Positions 58,028 to 64,000 of a DNA stretch of 64,000 bases are shown here, piece by piece. The stretch spans positions 620,001 through 684,000 of the forward strand of contig NZ_JAAKGT010000001.1 in NCBI RefSeq assembly GCF_011043625.1, in the 5' to 3' direction. The first letter of the stretch is position 1; the number at the start of each line of letters is the position of its first letter. The stretch is from Caulobacter sp. 602-2 (GTDB lineage Bacteria > Pseudomonadota > Alphaproteobacteria > Caulobacterales > Caulobacteraceae). A program made the position numbers and the translations under genes. Below the pieces are notes generated by a model, which saw only the letters and a list, made by a program, of their open reading frames with translations, was not told the origin of the DNA and searched no databases.

Positions 58028-59392
58028 TTAGCCGCCGTAGCCTTCCGGCAGGTCGTCTTCTTCAAGGAGCTCTTCCTTGGAGACTTCCTTTTCCTCGACC
58101 TTGGCCTTGGCGAAGATCAGGTCGACGACCTTGTCTTCGTAGATCGGGGCGCGCAGCGAGGCCTGCAGGTCGGCGCGCTGGCGGTACATGTCGAACACCT
58201 GCTGGGCCTGGGCGCCGTACTGGCGGGCTTCGCGGACGATCGCTTCGTTCAGTTCCTGGTCGGTGACGACGACGTCGTTCTTGCGGCCGATCTCGGCGAG
58301 CACCAGACCCAGGCGCACGCGGCGCTCGGCGATCTTCTTGTACTCGTCCTGCAGCTGCTCTTCGGTCTTGTCGGCGTCTTCCGGCGGCAGGCCGCCTTGC
58401 GACTTGTCAGCCTGGACCTGTTGCCAGATGCCGGCGAACTCGGCGTCGACCATGCGCGGCGGCAGGGCGAAGTCGTGCTTGCTGTCCAGCACGTCCAGCA
58501 GGGCGCGCTTGAGCTTGAAGCGCGAGCTGTTGGCGTAGCGGCCTTCCAGGTTCGACTTCAGCAGGTCTTTCAGGGCGGCCAGGTCGGCCAGGCCCAGGCG
58601 CTTGGCCAGTTCGTCGTCGGCTTCGGCGTCGACCGGAGCGCGGACTTCCTTCACGGTGGTGGCGAACTCGGCGTCCTTACCGGCCAGCTCGGCGGCCTGG
58701 TAGTCTTCCGGGAACTTCACCTTCACGGTGACGACGTCTTCCGGCTTGGCGCCGACCAGTTGCTCTTCGAAGCCCGGGATGAACTGGCCCGAACCGAGCA
58801 CCAGCTCGGCGTCGTTGGCCGTGCCGCCGGCGAAGGCGACGCCGTCGATGGTGCCGACGAAGTCGATCAGCAGCTGGTCGCCGTCCTTGGCCTTCAGGCT
58901 CTTGCCCTTGCGCGGCTCGTAGGTGCGGGCCTGCTTGGCCAGCTCGGCCAGGGCCTCGTCGACTTCCGAGTCGGCGATCTTGTAGACCGGCTTGACCAGC
59001 TCGATCGAGGCCGGGTCGATCGGATCGAATTCCGGCATGATCTCGACGGCCAGTTCGAAGGCCAGGTCTTCGCCGCCGGCGATGACCTTGTCCATGTCGG
59101 ACGTCGGCTTCAGGTCGGGCTGGCCGGCCGGACGCAGCTTGTTGTCGTCCAGGATCTTCTGGGTGGTCTCGTTGAGCGCCTGCTCGATGACTTCGCCCAT
59201 CAGGCCCTTGCCGTACAGGCGGCGCACGTGCGCGGCCGGCACCTTGCCCGGACGGAAGCCCTTGACGTTCATCTGGGGCGCGACTTCGGCGATACGAGCC
59301 TCGAGACGCGTAGCCAGCTCACTCGCGGGCACCGTAACGCCGTAAACCCGGCTGAGGCCTTCGCCCGACTTTTCAACGATCTGCATCGACAT
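58028..59392 (-). CDS. tig: Trigger factor, ribosome-associated chaperone
   Basis: A 454-residue chaperone and peptidyl-prolyl isomerase. The ribosome-binding loop is [12 protein letters not shown] (about 45-56), the FKBP domain lies at about 160-245 with [11 protein letters not shown] and [15 protein letters not shown], then a helical C-terminal cradle ending in an acidic tail [18 protein letters not shown] 59392 is preceded by GAGAAG; ATG 59386 is also possible. Order tig-clpP-clpX is widely conserved. Confidence 0.97.
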   Translation of the reverse strand: MSMQIVEKSGEGLSRVYGVTVPASELATRLEARIAEVAPQMNVKGFRPGKVPAAHVRRLYGKGLMGEVIEQALNETTQKILDDNKLRPAGQPDLKPTSDMDKVIAGGEDLAFELAVEIMPEFDPIDPASIELVKPVYKIADSEVDEALAELAKQARTYEPRKGKSLKAKDGDQLLIDFVGTIDGVAFAGGTANDAELVLGSGQFIPGFEEQLVGAKPEDVVTVKVKFPEDYQAAELAGKDAEFATTVKEVRAPVDAEADDELAKRLGLADLAALKDLLKSNLEGRYANSSRFKLKRALLDVLDSKHDFALPPRMVDAEFAGIWQQVQADKSQGGLPPEDADKTEEQLQDEYKKIAERRVRLGLVLAEIGRKNDVVVTDQELNEAIVREARQYGAQAQQVFDMYRQRADLQASLRAPIYEDKVVDLIFAKAKVEEKEVSKEELLEEDDLPEGYGG

Positions 59393-59528
59393 TCTTAGCT
59401 TCTCGGATCCGGGCGCCCGCGCCCGTCGTCCGCCCCAGGGGTCAAAAAATCATAGCCGCCCACGTCACCGGGGGCGGCGAAAGAGCGCCCTTATGTCACG
59501 ACACTTCGCGTCGATCAAAGGGTATGGC

Positions 59529-59560
59529 GTCGCCGCGCGCAAAACGCTGCGCGCGGCGAC
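59529..59560 (-). terminator. Hairpin after tRNA-Leu
   Basis: GTCGCCGCGCGCA and TGCGCGCGGCGAC form a 13-bp perfect stem with a six-base loop, one base past the encoded CCA. There is no U-run. Confidence 0.5.
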
Positions 59561-59561
59561 A

Positions 59562-59646
59562 TGGTGCGGATGAGAGGACTCGAACCTCCACGCCTCTCGG
59601 CGCTGGAACCTAAATCCAGTGCGTCTACCAGTTCCGCCACATCCGC
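59562..59646 (-). tRNA. tRNA-Leu, anticodon UAG
   Basis: An 85-nt type II tRNA with encoded CCA. The acceptor stem GCGGATG pairs with CATCCGC (5' end 59646), the anticodon stem-loop is CTGGA-TTTAGGT-TCCAG with anticodon TAG reading CUA, a long variable arm CGCCGAGAGGCG follows, and the T arm contains GTTCGAGTC. Discriminator A is followed by CCA. It lies upstream of tig on the same strand. Confidence 0.96.
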
Positions 59647-59825
59647 GTGGGGGCGAGCCTTAGCCGTCGTCGCAAGAGATTTGAAGTCTCCGCGAAGAAT
59701 TTTCACAACTTGCGGAACTGCATTCGAACGACGTCGTTTTCTCCGTGTCCCGTCGAGCGTAACGCCACGAGACATTGACCGGCCCGGGCCTTGCCCCCCC
59801 GACTGACGCCCGGGCCGGTTTTCCC
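59647..59825 (+). ncRNA. Candidate small RNA ending at an orphan plus-strand terminator
   Basis: At 59778-59788 and 59809-59819, ACCGGCCCGGG and CCCGGGCCGGT form an 11-bp stem with a C-rich loop, then TTTT. No plus-strand gene lies upstream for more than 3 kb, so the terminator needs another transcript. The stretch also holds a 12-base palindrome AACGACGTCGTT (59727-59738). The 5' end is unknown. Alternatively the stem has another role. Confidence 0.35.
59778..59822 (+). terminator. Orphan Rho-independent terminator
   Basis: An 11-bp GC stem with a 20-base loop that contains seven consecutive C, followed by TTTTCCC. It is oriented for plus-strand transcription only; on minus no T-run follows. 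Confidence 0.7.
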
Positions 59826-59942
59826 TCTCCTTACGGATCAGGTCAGGCGCGCCATTCGGTCACGCTTGAACTTTCGTGGATTCGCACGCAACCATTCCCC
59901 ATCAGCGACGGTTAACTGCGCCATGGCGTAGGAGAACAGCGT

Positions 59943-60119
59943 ATGCGGACGATCGAGGTCAACCAGACCGAGGCCGGGTGGGAAGTCACCTGCGACCATC
60001 AGGTGGTGTTCACCGATTCCCTGGAGCAGCGATCGTTCCAGGCCGCGCTCGACTACGGCAGCCGGCTGTTCGACGAGGGCGTTCGCGCCGAGATCGTCCT
60101 CCACCGCCTGGAAGCCTGA
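59943..60119 (+). CDS. Small protein of 58 residues, unknown function
   Basis: A short frame, MRTIEVNQTEAGWEVTCDHQ at the front and HRLEA at the end, preceded by TAGGAG about 8 bases before the ATG. Codons are strongly G/C-ending and the alternation of charged and hydrophobic residues suggests a compact alpha/beta fold like DUF2188-type small proteins. It precedes the metA leader by about 80 bases. Confidence 0.65.
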   Translation: MRTIEVNQTEAGWEVTCDHQVVFTDSLEQRSFQAALDYGSRLFDEGVRAEIVLHRLEA

Positions 60120-60202
60120 TCCCCTCTCCCCTCGCCTGTCCGCTGCGCGAGCGCGACGTCGCGTCCCCTTGCGGTCGCACGACCGGGCCTTTAAAGCCAA
60201 GC

Positions 60203-60276
60203 CTGCATCAAGAGTTGGGCTCGCCCAACGCCAACCTGCTTCCCGAGCAAGGTGGCGCCCCGTCGGGGGGATGCGG
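60203..60276 (+). promoter_or_regulatory. Candidate SAM-I/SAM-IV clan riboswitch upstream of metA
   Basis: P1: CTGCATC (60203-60209) pairs with GATGCGG (60270-60276). It is followed by AAGAG, a P2 hairpin GTTGGGC/GCCCAAC, then CCAACC-TGCTTCCCGAGCA-AGGTGG, which has the S-box core order (CAACC, P3 TGC..GCA, AAGGTG), and a P4 stem CCCC/GGGG. Downstream, GACGGC (60281-60286) can pair with GCCGTC (60309-60314), while CCGTC can instead pair with GACGG (60332-60336) near the metA ribosome-binding site. Methionine biosynthesis downstream fits. P2 is shorter than in classical S-boxes. Confidence 0.6.
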
Positions 60277-60349
60277 CCGCGACGGCAACGAAACGGGTGA
60301 CCCCTAGAGCCGTCACGAGTCTTGGTTTTTCGACGGACGGACGCTGCCC

Positions 60350-61267
60350 ATGCCCATCAAGATTCCCGACAACCTGCCGGCCCGCGCCTCGCTGGAAGCC
60401 GAGGGCCTGTCGCTGATGGCCGACACCGACGCCGCCCGCCAGGACATCCGCCCCCTTCGCATCGGCCTGCTGAACCTGATGCCCGACAAGCCCAGCACCG
60501 AGCGCCAGTTCGCGCGCCTGCTGGGCGCCAGCCCGCTGCAGATCGAGCTGTCGCTGATCCAGCTGTCCAGCCACTCGCCCAAGACCACCTCGGCCGAGCA
60601 CATGCTGGCCTTCTACCGCACCTGGGAAGAGGTGCGGCGCGAGCGCTTCGACGGCCTGATCGTCACCGGCGCGCCGGTCGAGACCCTGCCGTTCGAGGAG
60701 GTCGGCTACTGGGACGAGTTGACCAGCATCTTCGACTGGGCGCAAACCCACGTGCACGCTGGCCTGGCCGTCTGCTGGGGCGCGCAGGCCGGGGTGAGGC
60801 ACTTCCACGGCGTGCCCAAGCACGTGCTGTCGGCCAAGCGCTCGGGCGTGTTCCCGCACGCCAACCTGGCGCCGGCCTCGCCCTACCTGCGGGGCCTGGC
60901 CGACGAGATCGACATTCCGGTGTCGCGCTGGACCGAGGTGCGGCCCGAGGACCTGCCCGCCGACGGCTCGCTGCGGGTGCTGCTCGATTCGGAGGAATCG
61001 GGCCTGTGCCTGCTGGAGGACGCCCGCCGCCGCTGGCTCTACATGTTCAACCATCCGGAATACGAGACCGGCACCCTGGCGGCCGAGTACGCCCGCGACC
61101 GCCTGATCGATCCCACCACGCCGCCGCCGGCCCACTATTTCCCGGCGAACGACCCGGCCCGCGCGCCGCGCAACCGCTGGCGCAGCCACGCCCACCTGCT
61201 GTTCGGCAACTGGCTGAACGAGGTCTACCAGACCACGCCGTTCGAACTGGAAGCGATCGGGGCGTAG
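60350..61267 (+). CDS. metA: Homoserine O-acyltransferase MetA
   Basis: A 305-residue class I glutaminase-fold enzyme acylating homoserine for methionine synthesis. N-terminus MPIKIPDNLPARASLEAEG; PLRIGLLNLMPDKPSTERQF; catalytic Cys in AVCWGAQAGVRHF; catalytic His and Glu in MFNHPEYETGTL. Whether it uses acetyl- or succinyl-CoA depends on one residue near the active site that I cannot assign safely. It stands alone behind the riboswitch-like leader. Confidence 0.95.
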   Translation: MPIKIPDNLPARASLEAEGLSLMADTDAARQDIRPLRIGLLNLMPDKPSTERQFARLLGASPLQIELSLIQLSSHSPKTTSAEHMLAFYRTWEEVRRERFDGLIVTGAPVETLPFEEVGYWDELTSIFDWAQTHVHAGLAVCWGAQAGVRHFHGVPKHVLSAKRSGVFPHANLAPASPYLRGLADEIDIPVSRWTEVRPEDLPADGSLRVLLDSEESGLCLLEDARRRWLYMFNHPEYETGTLAAEYARDRLIDPTTPPPAHYFPANDPARAPRNRWRSHAHLLFGNWLNEVYQTTPFELEAIGA

Positions 61268-61282
61268 TCGGTCCGCCTCTTC

Positions 61283-62773
61283 CTATGGGAGAGGCTTTCC
61301 GGACGAATCCCACAGCCGCTTGAGCACCATCGGCGCCAGGCCCGGCAGGTCCTCGGCGATCAGGCCCGGGCCGTGCGCGGCCGCGCATTCGGCGTGGATC
61401 CAGGCCCCGGCGCAGGCGGCGTCGAAGCTTTCCATGCCCTGGGCGGCGAGGCCCGCGATGAAGCCCGCCAGCACGTCGCCCGAGCCGGCCGTGGCCAGCC
61501 AGGGCGAGCCATTGAGATTGACGGCGGTGCGGCCGTCAGGCGCGGCGATCACCGTATCGGGCCCCTTCAGCAGCACGATCGCGCCGGCCAGCCGCGCGGC
61601 CTCCCGGGCGGCGGCGATGCGCTCGGGCGAGCGCTTCAGCAGGCCGGGGAAAAGGCGCTCGAACTCGCCCGCATGCGGGGTCATCACGTCGTCGCGGTCC
61701 AGACGGGCGAAAAGCTCGTCGGGCGCGTGGGCGAAGCTGGTCAGGGCGTCGGCGTCGACCACCAGCGCCGCGCCGGTGCCGGCCAGGGCGGTGAGGTTGC
61801 GCATGGTCGCCTCGCCCACCCCGGCGGCCGGGCCGATCACGGCGGCGGCGGCGCGATCGGCCAGGACGGCGAGATCGGCGTCGGTCTCGAACGGCGCCAG
61901 CATGACGGCCTCGAGATGGGCGGCGTTGACCGCCAGCGCGCCCGGCGGCGACAGCAGGGTCACCACGCCCGCCCCGATCCGCAGTCCCGCTCGCGCCGAC
62001 AGGCGGGCCGCACCCGTGTTCCAGGCCTCGCCGCTGACCACCACCAGCCGCCCTCGGGCGTGCTTGTGCGCCGTCTCGGAGGGCCAGGGAAAACGCGCGC
62101 GCCAGAGGCTGGGGTCGTTCTGCACGAGGTCGCCTGCGCCGGTCTCGGAAAGGCCGATGTCGACCACCTCGACCTCGCCGCAGGCCGCGCGCCCCCGGGC
62201 CAGCACGTGCGCGGGCTTGCGGCGATGGAAGGTCATGGTGAGCGCCGCGGCGAAGGCCTCGCCGCCCAGCGGCTCGCCGGTGTCGCCGTGGACGCCGCTG
62301 GGGGTGTCGATGGCGACGATGCGGGACGACAACCCTCGCGCGGCGTGCGCCAGTTCTTCGGCCGGCCCTTCCAGCGGCCGCGACAGCCCCGCGCCGAACA
62401 GGGCGTCGACATAGAGTTCGCCCGGCGAGACGGCCGGGTTCAGGGGATGGACCTCGCCGCGCCAGCGTTCGGCCGCCCAGCGGCAGGAGGCCGAGGCCGG
62501 CGGTGCCAGGGCTTCGACCCGCACCGGCCAGCCGCGCCGCTTCAGATGGCGGGCGATGACGTAGCCGTCGCCGCCATTGTCGCCGGGCCCGCACCAGATC
62601 ACCACGGGGCGGCGCGACCAGCGCGCGCGGATCGCCTCGGCCGCGCCCTTGCCGGCCCGCTCCATCAGGGTGGTCGCCGGCGCGCCCGCCGCCACCGCCG
62701 CCGCATCGGCCGACCTCATTTCGCTGACGGTCATGACCTGGCGGGGGCCGGAGGGCGACATGTACGGCTCCAT
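61283..62773 (-). CDS. nnr: Bifunctional NAD(P)HX epimerase/dehydratase
   Basis: A 496-residue fused repair enzyme. The N-terminal YjeF_N epimerase (about 14-215) has ATTLMERAGKGAAEAI, VIWCGPGDNGGDGYVIARHL, DALFGAGLSRPL and AIDTPSGVHGDTGEPL. The C-terminal ADP/ATP-dependent dehydratase (about 235-490), a ribokinase-like fold, has PHAGEFERLFPG, KGPDTVIAAPDG and WLATAGSGDVLAGFIAGL. It starts at ATG 62773, which overlaps the upstream phosphatase stop (TGATG). Confidence 0.94.
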   Translation of the reverse strand: MEPYMSPSGPRQVMTVSEMRSADAAAVAAGAPATTLMERAGKGAAEAIRARWSRRPVVIWCGPGDNGGDGYVIARHLKRRGWPVRVEALAPPASASCRWAAERWRGEVHPLNPAVSPGELYVDALFGAGLSRPLEGPAEELAHAARGLSSRIVAIDTPSGVHGDTGEPLGGEAFAAALTMTFHRRKPAHVLARGRAACGEVEVVDIGLSETGAGDLVQNDPSLWRARFPWPSETAHKHARGRLVVVSGEAWNTGAARLSARAGLRIGAGVVTLLSPPGALAVNAAHLEAVMLAPFETDADLAVLADRAAAAVIGPAAGVGEATMRNLTALAGTGAALVVDADALTSFAHAPDELFARLDRDDVMTPHAGEFERLFPGLLKRSPERIAAAREAARLAGAIVLLKGPDTVIAAPDGRTAVNLNGSPWLATAGSGDVLAGFIAGLAAQGMESFDAACAGAWIHAECAAAHGPGLIAEDLPGLAPMVLKRLWDSSGKPLP

Positions 62774-63342
62774 CAAAGAACGCCGGTGGAGGCTTCCTCG
62801 CCTTTCTCGACCAGCCGCAGGCGGTTGTCGACGACTTCGAAGACCGTGACGCTGACATGGTCCGGCCGGAAGGCCATCACCGCCGCTGTTCCCTCGGCCG
62901 CCGCGACCGCGGCGTTGAGCGCGACGAAGTGGCTGAAGACGGCGCATCCCTCGTATCGCGCCAGCGCGCCGGCGACCTGCGCCGTCCAGGCCAAATAGTC
63001 GCGGTCTCCCTTGATATCGGCCCAGTCGCCGGCGAAGGCCTGCCTCAGCCACGCCGGGCGCTCCTGCGGCGTCAGCGCGATGGGGGTCGGAATCTCGCCG
63101 ACGGCCGGCTCGATCTCGACCGGCACGCCCAGGATCGCGGCCAGCGGCGCGGCGGTCTCGCGGCAACGCCGCAGCGGCGAGGAGATCACCCGCCGGGGAC
63201 GCTCTTCTTCCGGCAGGGCCGCCAGCACGGCGGCGACCGCCCTCGCCTGCTCCTGGCCGGCGGCGTCCAGGCCAGGATCCTCGTCATCGCCGCCCCAGGT
63301 CGAGGCCGGCTTGCCGTGTCGGATGACATGAACCCTGCCCAT
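62773..63342 (-). CDS. Histidine phosphatase family protein
   Basis: A 189-residue member of the phosphoglycerate mutase-like superfamily. The catalytic RHG is in VHVIRHGKPAS, the basic partner in ISSPLRRCRETA, and the second His in AVFSHFVALN. Glu in the EIEPAVGEI segment may be the acid. The substrate is unknown. TGATG overlaps link it to the thiolase-like gene upstream and the NAD(P)HX repair gene downstream, a three-gene coupled unit. Confidence 0.88.
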   Translation of the reverse strand: MGRVHVIRHGKPASTWGGDDEDPGLDAAGQEQARAVAAVLAALPEEERPRRVISSPLRRCRETAAPLAAILGVPVEIEPAVGEIPTPIALTPQERPAWLRQAFAGDWADIKGDRDYLAWTAQVAGALARYEGCAVFSHFVALNAAVAAAEGTAAVMAFRPDHVSVTVFEVVDNRLRLVEKGEEASTGVL

Positions 63343-64000
63343 CAGGCGGCGTCCGGCGTGAACAGGTTGCGGACCCCGTCGGGGTCGGGGCCGACCACGC
63401 CCGTCCGCCCGACGCCTTCGCGGCCTTCGAGATCGGCAAGGGTCGCCGCATCGTCCGGCGTGTTGGCCACGAACCGCGCGCCGTCCGGCGTGCGGCCGAT
63501 GACGACGCCCATCCGCGGCCCCTGCCGGGCGTGGACGACGGTGTAGGTCTCGATGACGGCGCGACCTTGCGGCGCCTCGGCGATCGGCGGATGCGGCAGG
63601 GCGTCGATCTCTTTCTGGATCACGGCCGGATCCTCGCGCCGCCACTCCCCTTCGACCGGACGCGTGGAGTAGACGCCGACCGACTGCTTGGTCAGGAACC
63701 AGCCGTTGGCGGTCGACAGGCCCCAGGCGCCCGGCCGCGCGCGCAGCCGCTCCATCAAGCGCGCCACGGCATGGAGGCTGTAGTTGTTTCCCGGTCCGCC
63801 GAAGTAAGGCAGGCCGCCGGTGACGGTGAGGCCGCGCGGATCGTCGAGGGCCAGGCCCAGTTCCTCGGCCGCCACCTGCACCGCCGACGGGAAGCAGGAA
63901 TAGAGGTCGATCACGTCGAGATCGGCCAGGTCGATCCCGGCCATGTCCAGCGCCCGCTTGCCGGTGAGGCGGATGGCTGGGCTGGAGTGGAAATCCTGGC
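63342..64000 (-). CDS. Thiolase-superfamily acetyl-CoA acetyltransferase, N-terminus outside window
   Basis: The C-terminal 219 residues are visible. The frame runs to the window edge, with AIRLTGKRALDMAGIDLADL, LYSCFPSAVQVAAEELGL, TVTGGLPYFGGPGNNYSLHA (glycine-rich with the conserved His) and ANGWFLTKQSVGVYS. This is the pattern of the SCP2-type thiolase-like acetyltransferases. A C-terminal OB-like extension follows (about the last 90 residues). The substrate is unknown. Confidence 0.82.
   Translation of the reverse strand, partial: QDFHSSPAIRLTGKRALDMAGIDLADLDVIDLYSCFPSAVQVAAEELGLALDDPRGLTVTGGLPYFGGPGNNYSLHAVARLMERLRARPGAWGLSTANGWFLTKQSVGVYSTRPVEGEWRREDPAVIQKEIDALPHPPIAEAPQGRAVIETYTVVHARQGPRMGVVIGRTPDGARFVANTPDDAATLADLEGREGVGRTGVVGPDPDGVRNLFTPDAA

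Overview
The window is chromosomal DNA of a very GC-rich alphaproteobacterium, almost certainly Caulobacter or a close Caulobacteraceae relative. The reasons are the strong G/C preference at third codon positions, an RNase E ending in a Gly-Trp-Trp peptide, a bactofilin gene overlapping an M23 peptidase gene, a CicA-like phosphatase lying between clpP and clpX, an alphaproteobacterial suf cluster led by an IscR/Rrf2 regulator, and many short inverted intergenic repeats of the CTCCCCCT...AGGGGGAG type. I see no phage, transposase, CRISPR array or plasmid backbone. It looks like core genome.

Layout. 1-4.7 kb: minus-strand glycosyltransferase (cut by the window edge), FemAB/GNAT-like acyltransferase, free methionine-(R)-sulfoxide reductase and a Cache-type chemoreceptor. 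4.9-8.8 kb: mfd and sdhE. 8.9-14.4 kb: plus-strand cobQ, nhaA, an exported protein, a GPH-family symporter and mazG. 14.6-21.6 kb: a tightly overlapping minus-strand iscR-nifS-like-sufBCDS-sufT-sufA operon for Fe-S assembly. 21.8-27.9 kb: alpha/beta hydrolase, ndh, anmK, tyrS with a candidate tyrosine leader peptide, bcp and a RelE/ParE-type toxin-antitoxin pair. 28-38.5 kb: envelope and RNA turnover genes (M23 peptidase-bactofilin, prfB with a programmed +1 frameshift, PBP1A, amidase, RNase E). 38.6-45.7 kb: M48 protease with TPR-like tail, DsbA-like lipoprotein, thiG/thiS separated by a 790-bp unexplained stretch, aroQ, accB, accC. 45.8-50.4 kb: aat, a DUF2155 protein, an NDUFA12-like complex I protein, and a large protein that keeps only the tail of a class II ribonucleotide reductase. 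50.5-59.6 kb: pentapeptide protein, aspS, clpX, cicA, clpP, tig and tRNA-Leu(UAG). 59.9-64 kb: a small protein, metA behind a SAM-clan riboswitch candidate, NAD(P)HX repair enzyme, histidine phosphatase and a thiolase-like gene running off the edge.

How it works together: most genes serve housekeeping (Fe-S biogenesis, protein quality control by trigger factor/ClpXP, peptidoglycan growth and morphogenesis, fatty acid and cofactor synthesis, translation). The most interesting material is regulatory or degenerate: a probably leaderless Tyr-Tyr leader peptide plus attenuator before tyrS; the SAM-I/IV-like element before metA; a Shine-Dalgarno-masking hairpin before a small unknown gene at 41.0 kb; a 40-bp hairpin tandem array between mrcA and prfB; an orphan plus-strand terminator beside tRNA-Leu suggesting a small RNA; and the NrdJ-derived protein that has lost its catalytic core. 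All calls come from reading the sequence; no database search was possible.
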